A DNA stretch of 64,000 bases, from contig JBATTK010000041.1 of the NCBI GenBank assembly GCA_049670505.1, positions 1-64,000 of the forward strand, given 5' to 3'. The translations under genes were made by a program, and so were the position numbers. Of this stretch, positions 15,851 to 24,551 are shown in pieces. Origin of the DNA: JBATTK01 sp049670505 (GTDB lineage Bacteria; Bacteroidota; Bacteroidia; Flavobacteriales; Flavobacteriaceae). How positions within the stretch are numbered: position 1 is the stretch's first letter; each line of letters begins with the position of its first letter. A model generated the notes under the pieces. It saw nothing but the letters and a program-made list of their open reading frames with translations. It was not told where the DNA came from and ran no database searches.

Positions 15851-17623
15851 ATGGCAATATTACATAAAATTGACTCTCCGGCGGATCTTCGTGAGCTCAT
15901 TCCAAGCGAGTTACCCCTGCTTGCCAAGGAACTCCGGGATTTTATTATAGACATCGTTGCCACAAAAGAAGGGCATTTAGGAGCCAGCTTAGGAGTAGTA
16001 GAACTTACCATTGCCCTACACTACATCTTTGATACTCCAAACGACAAATTGATTTGGGATGTAGGCCACCAAGCTTACGGACATAAAATAATAACGGGCA
16101 GAAAAGAAATTTTTGATACCAATAGGCAATTAGGAGGTATCAGCGGTTTTCCAAAACGCAGTGAGAGTACCTATGATGATTTTGGGACAGGACACAGTTC
16201 TACCTCTATCTCGGCGATATTGGGTATGGCCATAGCTTCCAAAATAAAGGGAGAATTGAATAAGCAACATATTGCGGTCATTGGCGATGCCTCCATTGCC
16301 AGTGGTATGGCTTTTGAAGGATTGAACCATGCAGGGGTTACTGACGCCAATATCCTGATTGTCCTAAATGACAATGCTATAGGGATAGATCCTAGTGTAG
16401 GTGCTTTAAAAAAATACCTCACTAACGTAAAAAAGGGCACTGCCAAAGACGAAAATATTTTTGAGTGTTTAAATTTTGACTATACGGGGCCCTTAGACGG
16501 ACATGACCTAAATGCGTTATTGGAAGAATTAAAACGGTTGAAATTGGTAAAAGGGCCTAAGTTTTTGCATGTTATCACCACCAAAGGAAAAGGATTACGG
16601 AAAGCAGAAGAAAACCAAGTTACCTATCATGCACCCGGAAAATTCAATAAACTTACCGGGGACTTAATTACCAAGAACAATGTTGGGGAATCTCCTAAAT
16701 ACCAAGATGTATTCGGGCATACCCTAGTAGAGCTCGCTGGGCAGAACAAAAAAATAGTGGGTATCACCCCGGCCATGCCCACTGGAAGTTCTTTAAAATA
16801 TATGATGCAACAAATTCCGGATCGTGCTTTTGATGTGGGTATCGCAGAGCAACACGCAGTTACTATGGCGGCAGGTATGGCAACTGAAGGATTGGTACCC
16901 TTTTGCAACATTTATTCTACTTTTCTTCAACGCGCCTATGATCAGGTAATTCACGATGTTGCCCTACAAAATTTACCTGTCATATTCTGTTTAGATCGTT
17001 CAGGGTTGGTCGGCCAAGACGGGGCTACCCATCATGGGGTCTTTGATATGGCATTTTTAAGATGCATCCCCAACCTCATCATTTTTTCACCTATGAATGA
17101 GATCGAGCTAAGGAATATGATGTATACGGCACAGTTGGGATTGCCGCATCCCATTGCCATTAGATATCCAAGGGGCAGGGGAGCAATCAAGGATTGGAAG
17201 CTCCCTTTCGAAACTATTCCTATGGGGAAATCACAGGAGTTGAAAAAAGGCACAAAAATTGCTGTGCTTACCATTGGTCATGTGGGCAATATGGTTTTAA
17301 GTCTTATACAAGAATTAAATCACCCTAAAGAAATAGGTCATTACAATATGCGTTTCGTAAAACCTTTGGACATAAATTCCCTTCAGCATATTTTTGATAC
17401 CTACGAATATATAGTTACCCTTGAGGACGGTTGCAAAATGGGCGGGTTTGGTAGTGCCATCTTGGAATTTGCCAATGTATCGGGATATCGGAAAAGCGTA
17501 AAAGTTTTTGGTATAGAAGACACTTTCATCACCCATGGAACTATAGAAGAACTCCATAAGAAAGCACAAATAGATTTTTTATCCGTAAAGAAATACCTAA
17601 AAAGTATCCTCAATGCAGCATAG
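15851..17623 (+). CDS. dxs: 1-deoxy-D-xylulose-5-phosphate synthase
   Basis: 590 aa from the ATG at 15851; the frame extends to a TTG at 15839, but that lies inside the promoter box. It is a thiamine-diphosphate enzyme that condenses pyruvate and glyceraldehyde 3-phosphate in the first step of the MEP isoprenoid pathway. Features in order are the substrate/ThDP motifs (WDVGHQAYGHKIITGR, FGTGHSSTSISAILG), the Mg/ThDP GD...N motif (IGDASIASGMAFEGLNHAG then LNDNAIGID), the transketolase pyrimidine-binding domain (VGIAEQHAVTMAAGMA, LDRSGLVGQDGATHHGVFD) and a C-terminal transketolase domain. It is slightly shorter than E. coli Dxs (620 aa). It overlaps the next gene by 11 bp. Confidence 0.96.
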   Translation: MAILHKIDSPADLRELIPSELPLLAKELRDFIIDIVATKEGHLGASLGVVELTIALHYIFDTPNDKLIWDVGHQAYGHKIITGRKEIFDTNRQLGGISGFPKRSESTYDDFGTGHSSTSISAILGMAIASKIKGELNKQHIAVIGDASIASGMAFEGLNHAGVTDANILIVLNDNAIGIDPSVGALKKYLTNVKKGTAKDENIFECLNFDYTGPLDGHDLNALLEELKRLKLVKGPKFLHVITTKGKGLRKAEENQVTYHAPGKFNKLTGDLITKNNVGESPKYQDVFGHTLVELAGQNKKIVGITPAMPTGSSLKYMMQQIPDRAFDVGIAEQHAVTMAAGMATEGLVPFCNIYSTFLQRAYDQVIHDVALQNLPVIFCLDRSGLVGQDGATHHGVFDMAFLRCIPNLIIFSPMNEIELRNMMYTAQLGLPHPIAIRYPRGRGAIKDWKLPFETIPMGKSQELKKGTKIAVLTIGHVGNMVLSLIQELNHPKEIGHYNMRFVKPLDINSLQHIFDTYEYIVTLEDGCKMGGFGSAILEFANVSGYRKSVKVFGIEDTFITHGTIEELHKKAQIDFLSVKKYLKSILNAA

Positions 17624-18722
17624 TAGATTACCAAAAGCCCTAGTTATTTTTTTCTTATTTTTTTGCTTCAGATCAATTATCGCCCAAGATACCGTTCCCC
17701 CCTCTGTGGATACCGACACTACCTTTGTGGATACCATTGTAGTGCGTTATCCCCAACTTAAAATAAAAAATATACCAAGGGGGGCAAACCTCACCAATCC
17801 CAAGATTTCCTTTGCAAAAACAAAACCGCTGGCACAGGCATTCAAACGATATAGAGTACCCTCTTTTTGGGAAAAAAAGAACAAATTGGGCCTCAACCTC
17901 AGCGAAGTTGCCTTTGTAAACTGGAACGCGGGCGGCAATAACTCCATTTCGGCCTTGGGGAACGCCAAATTTGTGCGCAACTACAAGTTTAGATATATTC
18001 AATGGGACAATGACCTGGACCTCAGATATGGCCTTAACGCACAAGAGGGGCGTAAGCTACAAAAAACGGATGATGCCATACGGCTGATCTCTACCTTCGG
18101 GTATCGCAGGGATACTGTCAGCAGTTGGTACTATTCGGTTAAGGCCAGTTTTAATACCCAGTTCGCCAACGGTTTCCAAAGTGTAAACAGAAATACAGTA
18201 ATCTCTAGCTTTATGGCTCCTGGGTACCTGTTCCTAGGTGGAGGTACCTCCTACATTCCGGAAGGCAAGAATTTTAACCTATATATTTCTCCAATAACCC
18301 AAAAATCAACCTTTGTATTGGACCAAGACTTAGCGAATCAAGGAGCTTTTGGGGTGAAGAAGGCGATTTTAGACGATGATGGGAACATTTTGAAAGAAGG
18401 GGAAAATGTTTTTGTGGAATTGGGTTTCTTGATCACCAACACCTGGGAAACACAGCTGTATAAGAATATGCTGCTTAACCATAGGGTAAGTCTATATACG
18501 GATTATCTGCGCAGTTTTGGAAATGTGGACGTAGATTGGGAATTGATGCTGAACTTAACAGTGAACGAATATATAAATGCCAATATCGGCACACATATTA
18601 TTTTTGATGATGATATTAGGTTCGATGAAGAAATAGCGGCAGATGGTACCATTGTACAACCCGGAAGGTCCCGGATACAATTTAAGCAGCTATTGGGTGT
18701 TGGCCTTGCCTATAGTTTTTAG
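17613..18722 (+). CDS. DUF3078 domain-containing outer-membrane-type protein
   Basis: 369 aa. The Sec signal is LVIFFLFFCFRSIIAQ. The mature part is a series of amphipathic beta strands (FVNWNAGGNNSISALGNAKF, QWDNDLDLRYGLN, SSWYYSVKASFNTQF...) ending in an aromatic residue (GVGLAYSF), the pattern of an outer-membrane beta barrel. It belongs to the DUF3078 family, common in Bacteroidota and of unknown function. It overlaps dxs by 11 bp, so the two are translationally coupled. The role may be unrelated to isoprenoids. It converges with the dGTPase gene, overlapping it by 4 bp. Confidence 0.85.
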   Translation: MQHSRLPKALVIFFLFFCFRSIIAQDTVPPSVDTDTTFVDTIVVRYPQLKIKNIPRGANLTNPKISFAKTKPLAQAFKRYRVPSFWEKKNKLGLNLSEVAFVNWNAGGNNSISALGNAKFVRNYKFRYIQWDNDLDLRYGLNAQEGRKLQKTDDAIRLISTFGYRRDTVSSWYYSVKASFNTQFANGFQSVNRNTVISSFMAPGYLFLGGGTSYIPEGKNFNLYISPITQKSTFVLDQDLANQGAFGVKKAILDDDGNILKEGENVFVELGFLITNTWETQLYKNMLLNHRVSLYTDYLRSFGNVDVDWELMLNLTVNEYINANIGTHIIFDDDIRFDEEIAADGTIVQPGRSRIQFKQLLGVGLAYSF

Positions 18723-20065
18723 AGTTGTTTGCCTATAATCTTATTATGGATATGTACTGCCGTACCATCCGATAAGCTGGCCAGGTAACAACAGGTATTC
18801 AATAATACCGTATACAAGGATACATCCGTTCTTTGATAGAATTCCGGTAATGTACTGATGATAAGTCCGTCATAATTAGAGGCTTTCCCTTCTCTCTTAC
18901 GGACCAACGCCCCGGTATATACTTCTAAAATATCAGAAATTATTTTATACCCCGCTATTTCCTTTTCTATAACTTCTTGGGAGCGATAGATTTTCGCTAC
19001 GCTCAATTGAATAATATCCGATATCTGCGCTTTATACCTGCTCTTATCCATTAGGGAAACCGTAAAGCTTCCTTCCAAAATAGCAGATTCGTTCTTTACA
19101 AAAATAGCCGCTGCATCTGTAATCAATGTATTTATAGCCAATGCCCGTAGATAGCTTAAACGATCTTCCATATAGACCATCGCATTATACTTCTTGGTAT
19201 TAATACTGTCCTTTACCAACTTTATTAAATACTCCAATGCAAAATCCTCTGAGATAAGCCCTAGGTTGATGCCATCCTCAAAATCGATTATAGTATAACA
19301 AATATCATCGGCGGCCTCTACCAAATAGGTAAGCGGGTGCCTTGAAAAACTGATATCCCCTCCTTCGCGGGTGCGTATGAGTCCTAATTCATGCGCCACA
19401 TCGGCAAAAAATTCCTTCTCGGACTGAAAAAACCCAAACTTCTTATCGGCAATATGCGGGGTCGGTTTTTTAGGCAGGGATTCCTTTGGATATTTCATAA
19501 AGGCGCCCAGTGTGGCATAGCTCAGACGAAGTCCGCCCGAAACACCTTCCCTAGATTCCGATAATAGTTTAAATCCGTTGGCATTGCCTTCAAAATCAAC
19601 TATATCGTTATACTCCTTTTTAGAGAGTACCGATTGGTATTTTTTCCCGTCTCCTGTTTTAAAAAATTCTCCAATAGCCTTTTCCCCACTATGTCCAAAT
19701 GGAGGATTTCCAATATCATGTGCTAGGGAAGCGGCAGCTACGATAGCCCCGAAATCATTGAACCTATATCCATAAATCTCCTGGAGATGTGGATGTTTTT
19801 CCAACAATTGTCTTCCCACAATCCTGCCCAAACTTCTTCCTACGACCGAAACTTCTAGACTGTGCGTTAGCCGCGTGTGCACAAAATCAGTTTTGGACAA
19901 AGGGATTACCTGTGTCTTATCCTGTAAACTTCTAAAGGCAGCGGAAAAAATCACTCGATCATAATCCACTTCAAACCCTAAACGGGCCTCGTCCTGTTCT
20001 TTGCGTAATCTTTTATGGGTGTCGCCAAAGCGTTTTAAGGAAAGGAGTTGTTCCCAGTTCATCAT
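18719..20065 (-). CDS. dgt: deoxyguanosinetriphosphate triphosphohydrolase (dGTPase), HD superfamily
   Basis: 448 aa. It hydrolyses dGTP (or other dNTPs) to the nucleoside and triphosphate. The N-terminus DTHKRLRKEQDEARLGFEVDYDRVIFS and the metal ligands H68 (TRLTHSLEVS) and H116-D117 (LAHDIGNPPFGHSGE) form the HD site; a further Asp in AADDICYTIIDFEDG completes it. The length and motif order match bacterial Dgt. A second ATG three bases downstream is an equally good start. The gene is divergent from 20239, with about 170 bp between them. Confidence 0.93.
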   Translation of the reverse strand: MMNWEQLLSLKRFGDTHKRLRKEQDEARLGFEVDYDRVIFSAAFRSLQDKTQVIPLSKTDFVHTRLTHSLEVSVVGRSLGRIVGRQLLEKHPHLQEIYGYRFNDFGAIVAAASLAHDIGNPPFGHSGEKAIGEFFKTGDGKKYQSVLSKKEYNDIVDFEGNANGFKLLSESREGVSGGLRLSYATLGAFMKYPKESLPKKPTPHIADKKFGFFQSEKEFFADVAHELGLIRTREGGDISFSRHPLTYLVEAADDICYTIIDFEDGINLGLISEDFALEYLIKLVKDSINTKKYNAMVYMEDRLSYLRALAINTLITDAAAIFVKNESAILEGSFTVSLMDKSRYKAQISDIIQLSVAKIYRSQEVIEKEIAGYKIISDILEVYTGALVRKREGKASNYDGLIISTLPEFYQRTDVSLYTVLLNTCCYLASLSDGTAVHIHNKIIGKQL

Positions 20066-20191
20066 AGCATTAAATATGGCGCAAGATACATTTTTTCAAC
20101 TTCAACATCCTTATAGGAAATTACCGCTTGTTCCCTTCCGAACTTTTTTAATAACCTTTTTATTACCAATTTTTAACCTCCCAATAACCTT

Positions 20192-20228
20192 AACTTTACA
20201 ATGTAAAGTTTTCTTTGCCAAAGAAAAC
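20192..20228 (+). promoter_or_regulatory. two adjoining perfect palindromes before the start of the 20239 gene
   Basis: Site one, 20192-20210: arms AACTTTACA / TGTAAAGTT with a one-base centre. Site two, 20208-20228: arms GTTTTCTTTG / CAAAGAAAAC with a one-base centre. They overlap by three bases and end 10 bp before the ATG. They could be a pair of operators or two small leader hairpins. Confidence 0.55.
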
Positions 20229-20238
20229 TAACGATTAA

Positions 20239-20646
20239 ATGAAAAAGTCTTTTTTGTTTTGTTCTTTGCTCTTCACAACACTCTTGTTTTCTCAGCAACA
20301 AGGTGCTATTAGAGGTAGCATATCGGATAAGGAAATGAACAACGAACCCCTGTTATATGCCAATGTCCATGTGAAGAATACCACTAAGAGCACCCAAACA
20401 AATTTCCATGGCAATTTCGAAATTCCGGATATAGATCCCGGCAATTATACTTTGGTCATCAGTTATCTGGGCTATGAATCCTTGGAAGTTCCTGTTAGCG
20501 TAGCAGAAAATGGGGTTACGGAAATCTACCAAGGGCTAAACGCAAAATCGATAAGTTTAAGTGAAATTCCATTATCCGATACCGAAGCAAAGGCTCTAGT
20601 AGGTACAAATACCCAAAGAGAAATAGGCAGTTCACGTCAAAAATAA
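20239..20646 (+). CDS. stand-alone carboxypeptidase-regulatory-like domain protein, secreted (135 aa)
   Basis: A signal peptide (KSFLFCSLLFTTLLFSQ) is followed by one CarboxypepD_reg-like beta-sandwich: GAIRGSISD...NEPLLYANVHVKNTTKSTQTNFHGNFEIPDIDPGNYTLVISYLGYE. This module normally heads SusC/TonB receptors, but here it ends after a short polar tail with no plug or barrel. It is either a small surface or periplasmic protein in its own right, or a relic of a receptor. The gene is isolated, with two palindromes in front and a long terminator behind, which argues for an intact transcription unit. Function unknown. Confidence 0.8.
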   Translation: MKKSFLFCSLLFTTLLFSQQQGAIRGSISDKEMNNEPLLYANVHVKNTTKSTQTNFHGNFEIPDIDPGNYTLVISYLGYESLEVPVSVAENGVTEIYQGLNAKSISLSEIPLSDTEAKALVGTNTQREIGSSRQK

Positions 20647-20685
20647 TTTAACGCCAATACGGCTGCTACACTTCACCAGAAGATA

Positions 20686-20731
20686 AAAAAAGACATCCGC
20701 TACCGAATGGTCCGTAGCGGATGTCTTTTTT
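20686..20731. terminator. bidirectional terminator with 18-bp stem
   Basis: Perfect inverted repeat AAAAAAGACATCCGCTAC / GTAGCGGATGTCTTTTTT with a 10-base loop. It lies between two convergent genes (20239 on plus, 20755-21114 on minus). Confidence 0.93.
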
Positions 20732-20754
20732 ATAGTATATGCTGAACCGGAGCA

Positions 20755-21114
20755 TCAATCTTTGATGACCACCCCTGATTTGCTTTCTTTATTAACTACG
20801 TTGGCAATCGCATTATTGCTGTATTCAACTTCTTTTAGGACACCATTTGCCCAAAACAACCACTTTCCCGTTTTGGCACCGTTTTCATAGGAACCTACCG
20901 TAACCTTTTCCCCTTTTTCATTAAAACTAATCCATTCCCCATGTAATTTGCGTTCTAAATTAAAGGTTCCTTTCTGGCTTACTATCCCGTTGTCATGATA
21001 ATAGGTGGCTTCTATCAGATTGGTTTCTTCGTTCAACGTTAGCTCCTTTTCTTTTTGGGAATATCCAAGGGTAGTAATCAAAACCAATGCTGAAAGTATA
21101 ATTGTATTTTTCAT
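20755..21114 (-). CDS. YwqK-like MORN-variant repeat protein, secreted (119 aa), second copy
   Basis: Paralog of 5870-6220. It has a signal peptide (ALVLITTLGYSQ), then LIEATYYHDNGIVSQKGTFN, KLHGEWISFNEKGEKVTVGSYENGAKTGKW and LKEVEYSNNAIANVV. The repeat units match the first copy almost position for position. As there, the annotation 'antitoxin' common for this family is not supported: no toxin gene is adjacent and the protein is exported. The upstream region has an in-phase 11-bp repeat array 60 bp before the start codon. Function unknown; the shared promoter architecture suggests one regulator controls both. Confidence 0.85.
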   Translation of the reverse strand: MKNTIILSALVLITTLGYSQKEKELTLNEETNLIEATYYHDNGIVSQKGTFNLERKLHGEWISFNEKGEKVTVGSYENGAKTGKWLFWANGVLKEVEYSNNAIANVVNKESKSGVVIKD

Positions 21115-21151
21115 GATGACAGATACTTTGGTAGTATAAAGATACTTATTT

Positions 21152-21195
21152 TTTACAATTAAAAAACTATTAATTTACATTAAATTTACATTAAA
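21152..21195. promoter_or_regulatory. 11-bp direct-repeat array (Pho-box-like) between YwqK-like gene and PiT gene
   Basis: TTTACA hexamers start at 21152, 21174 and 21185, spaced 22 and 11 bp. The unit between (21163) is degenerate. Units 21174 and 21185 are identical (TTTACATTAAA). The array is 38 bp from the YwqK-like ATG and about 276 bp from the PiT gene. In the rest of the 21115-21471 gap I see no further named feature. Confidence 0.55.
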
Positions 21196-21471
21196 ACATT
21201 TGATACCTGATTTTCAGTATATTACATTCATTGCTCTTATAACAAAGCTCAATGGGTATTTTATCAATTTACTTCCAATAGCTTATCTTTAAAGCTAAGC
21301 TCCCTTAATTCCGAATGTAATATATTAGCGGGCGTTGTTTGTTAGGAACAGTTTCTGCTTCCATTGCTATGTTACTACAAAAGTTTGGAAGCCCTTTATA
21401 AAGGCTTTCATAACCTTATTTTAACTTAATTGATAAATTATAATGGCATTTTTGTGCTTATTTAAAATTTG

Positions 21472-23724
21472 ATGGGGGATACTATATATGTTTTTATGAT
21501 TGCCGCCCTGGCAATCCTTGCCGTTACGGACTTAGTGGTCGGCGTTAGTAACGATGCCGTAAATTTCCTAAACTCCGCCATAGGTTCAAAAGCCATTTCT
21601 TTTAAGACCATAATGATCATTGCCAGTCTGGGTATCGCATTGGGTGCTATGTCTTCCAGTGGTATGATGGAAGTTGCCCGAAAGGGTATTTTTAATCCGG
21701 GTGAATTTATGTTCTCGGAAATCATCATCATTTTTATGGCGGTAATGATAACGGACATTTTGTTGCTGGATTTTTTCAACACCTTGGGAATGCCCACTTC
21801 CACTACCGTGTCCATAGTCTTTGAACTTTTGGGAGCAGCGGTTGCCATCTCCTTGTTAAAGATTGCCGATACCGGGGGAGGCTTTGCAGAACTGGCAACT
21901 TATATCAATACTGAAAAGGCAACGGAAATTATTTTCGGGATTTTACTTTCCGTTGTAGTTGCATTTACCATAGGTGCCATAATTCAATTCGTTTCAAGGA
22001 TATTGATTTCCTTTAAGTTCGAAGAAAGGCCCAAATGGGTAGGGGCCATTTTTGGGGGATTTGCCATTACGGCCATTATGTATTTTATCGTCGTAAAAGG
22101 ATTAAAGAGTGCTGCTATTCTAAGTGGGGAGGTCAACGAATTTATTGCGCTGCATACGGAACTGCTTTTATTGGGGAATTTTATTGTTTGGGCGTTATTA
22201 TCCTGGTTTATTACGGCGACTTTTAAATGGAATATCTATAAAATAATTATTATACTTGGGACTTTTGCCCTTGCCATGGCATTTGCCGGAAACGACTTGG
22301 TAAACTTTATAGGCGTTCCCATTGCGGCACTACAATCGTTCGAGGCATGGCAAAGTTCCGGAGTTCCCGCAGCGGAATATACAATGGAAGGATTGTCCGC
22401 CGCAGTACGCACCCCGACATTGTTATTGTTGCTTTCCGGAGGTATTATGGTGGTTACCCTTTGGTTTTCTTCCAAAGCCAAGAACGTGGTAAAGACCAGC
22501 GTAGATCTCTCAAGACAGGATGAAGGGGATGAACGGTTTCAGCCCAATTTTTTGTCGCGTCAAATTGTAAAGTTTTCAATAAGGGCCTCTGAAAACCTCG
22601 CAGGAATAATACCACGGGATCTACAAAAAAAAATAGATTCCCGATTTGAAAAACCTTATATCTATGTTCCCAAAAACAGGGTTCACGATATGCCCGCCTT
22701 CGACTATGTGAGGGCATCGGTCAACCTAATGGTGGCCAGTGTACTGATTTCCATTGCAACATCCATGAAACTGCCCTTATCCACAACCTATGTAACTTTT
22801 ATGGTAGCCATGGGAACTTCATTGGCAGATAGGGCATGGGGGCCCGAAAGTGCGGTATATAGGGTAGCCGGTGTACTTAATGTAATTGGAGGTTGGTTCT
22901 TTACCGCCCTAAGTGCCTTTACCGCGGCGGCCGTTATTGCATATATCATTCATTTAGGTGGTTTTGTTGCCATAGTCATCCTATTGATCATTGCTTTCTT
23001 GCTCATAGGTAGAAATTATCTGTCTCATAGTAAAAAGGTTAAAGAGACCAAGCGGGAAGAAAAATTACAGAAAGCCGAAAGTAAATCCATTATTGGACTT
23101 ATAGAAGAGAGTGCGTCCAATATCTCGTTGGCCATAAGTAGGGCAAATAAAATCTATACATTAAGTATGGACGGTTTGGCGAAACACGATATGGACATTC
23201 TTAAAAAGAGTAAAAAAGGAATAGGTAAATTAGACAACGAAGTAGAAGAACTCCGAAACAACATTTTCTATTTCATCAAAAATTTGGATGAGTCCAGTGT
23301 GGGAACCAGTAATTTTTATATTACCGCCCTTAGTTATTTACAGGACATGACACAATCCTTGGACTATATATCCAAAGCCGGACACAAACATGTAAATAAT
23401 AATCACAAGAAACTACGCTTCAACCAAATAAAGGATTTAAAGGAAACCGATCAATATATTGATGATCTGTTCGTACAGATACAGCATATTTTTGATACCA
23501 AGGATTTTTCAAAACTCACTCCTATTATTATGAACAAAGAAAAATTGTTCCATAAAGTGGATGAAAAAATTCAAAAACAGGTTGCCCGTACAAGGGCTGA
23601 CGAGTCCAGCCCAAAAAATACGGCGCTATACTTTAGCTTACTTTTGGAGACCAAGGATTTACTGGTGGCCACTATGAATCTTTTGGAGACCTATGACCAA
23701 CATGCCAATGTTCCGATTGTATAG
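21472..23724 (+). CDS. inorganic phosphate transporter (PiT family) with C-terminal PhoU-like domain
   Basis: 750 aa from the ATG at 21472; the TTG three bases earlier is not needed. The N-terminal half is a PiT permease with both inverted signatures: TDLVVGVSNDAVNFLNSAIGSKA and MAFAGNDLVNFIGVPIAALQS, plus KLPLSTTYVTFMVAMGTSLADRAWG. These import phosphate with H+ or Na+ or as metal-phosphate. After the last helices (about 505-525) comes a 220-residue soluble helical domain (KSIIGLIEESASNISLAISRANKIY...ETKDLLVATMNLLETYDQH) with the look of PhoU/DUF47, normally a separate regulator of phosphate transport. The fusion would place the regulator on the permease. The next gene starts 13 bp downstream. 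Confidence 0.93.
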   Translation: MGDTIYVFMIAALAILAVTDLVVGVSNDAVNFLNSAIGSKAISFKTIMIIASLGIALGAMSSSGMMEVARKGIFNPGEFMFSEIIIIFMAVMITDILLLDFFNTLGMPTSTTVSIVFELLGAAVAISLLKIADTGGGFAELATYINTEKATEIIFGILLSVVVAFTIGAIIQFVSRILISFKFEERPKWVGAIFGGFAITAIMYFIVVKGLKSAAILSGEVNEFIALHTELLLLGNFIVWALLSWFITATFKWNIYKIIIILGTFALAMAFAGNDLVNFIGVPIAALQSFEAWQSSGVPAAEYTMEGLSAAVRTPTLLLLLSGGIMVVTLWFSSKAKNVVKTSVDLSRQDEGDERFQPNFLSRQIVKFSIRASENLAGIIPRDLQKKIDSRFEKPYIYVPKNRVHDMPAFDYVRASVNLMVASVLISIATSMKLPLSTTYVTFMVAMGTSLADRAWGPESAVYRVAGVLNVIGGWFFTALSAFTAAAVIAYIIHLGGFVAIVILLIIAFLLIGRNYLSHSKKVKETKREEKLQKAESKSIIGLIEESASNISLAISRANKIYTLSMDGLAKHDMDILKKSKKGIGKLDNEVEELRNNIFYFIKNLDESSVGTSNFYITALSYLQDMTQSLDYISKAGHKHVNNNHKKLRFNQIKDLKETDQYIDDLFVQIQHIFDTKDFSKLTPIIMNKEKLFHKVDEKIQKQVARTRADESSPKNTALYFSLLLETKDLLVATMNLLETYDQHANVPIV

Positions 23725-23737
23725 CCAACATCTTGTA

Positions 23738-24460
23738 ATGAACGTCAAAAAGATATTACAAATCTGTTTCCTATGTCTAGGCCCGTTTGCCTTCTCGCAA
23801 CAGTTATCTGGCGAGCAGCTTCTTGAAAAAACCATACGTTACCATGACCCCAAAGGAAACTGGGGCACTTTTAAGGGAAAATTTTATGTCACTATGAAAA
23901 CGCCCGATAGAACGAATAGGATAAGTGCTATACTACTAGACCTCCCAAATGAGTACTTTAAATTGGTCGCAAGGAAAGATACGGTCATTACTGAACAGAC
24001 TTTGGACAAGGGCGACTGTACTTTGGCTTTAAACGGAAATACCGGTTTCTCCGCTGAACAAGCCGAATCCTTCAAACTCAGTTGTGAACGAGCTAAACTG
24101 ATGAAGAATTATTATACCTATCTATACGGCCTCCCCATGAAGCTGACCGATACAGGTACTATTATAGACCCCAAAGTACAGGTCAAACATTTTAAGGGCA
24201 AAGAATACTTGGTGATGAAAGTAACCTACGAAGAAGCCGTAGGGACCGATATTTGGTATTTTTATTTTGACCCCCTCACCTATGCCATGGAGGTGTACCA
24301 GTTTTTCCACGATGAATCTAAAAATGACGGGGAGTACATTTTATTAAATGGAGAGGAAAGCATCCAAGGGATAAGAATGCCTAAGACGAGAACTTGGCAT
24401 TACAATGCGAACGATACATATCTTGCAACCGACATACTCACTAAAACAGCTCCTCTCTGA
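23738..24460 (+). CDS. secreted LolA-fold-like protein (DUF6503-like), 240 aa
   Basis: The ATG at 23738 precedes a clean signal peptide (ILQICFLCLGPFAFSQ); the longer frame from 23693 overlaps the PiT gene and is unlikely. The mature protein opens with GEQLLEKTIRYHDPKGNWGTFKGKFYVTM and continues with alternating strands (WYFYFDPLTYAMEVYQFF, GIRMPKTRTWHYNAN) that resemble the LolA/VioE half-barrel seen in many Bacteroidota outer-membrane lipoprotein-sorting-like proteins. Three Cys are present. The family assignment is tentative. The 13-bp spacing suggests co-transcription with the phosphate transporter. Confidence 0.7.
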   Translation: MNVKKILQICFLCLGPFAFSQQLSGEQLLEKTIRYHDPKGNWGTFKGKFYVTMKTPDRTNRISAILLDLPNEYFKLVARKDTVITEQTLDKGDCTLALNGNTGFSAEQAESFKLSCERAKLMKNYYTYLYGLPMKLTDTGTIIDPKVQVKHFKGKEYLVMKVTYEEAVGTDIWYFYFDPLTYAMEVYQFFHDESKNDGEYILLNGEESIQGIRMPKTRTWHYNANDTYLATDILTKTAPL

Positions 24461-24551
24461 ATTTTATTTAACGTAAACCTACCTTTCATCGAAAAAGGTA
24501 TACGCCCGCCCCGATTCTTACGTTATGTCTTTTAAATAACAAATAGCCCCT

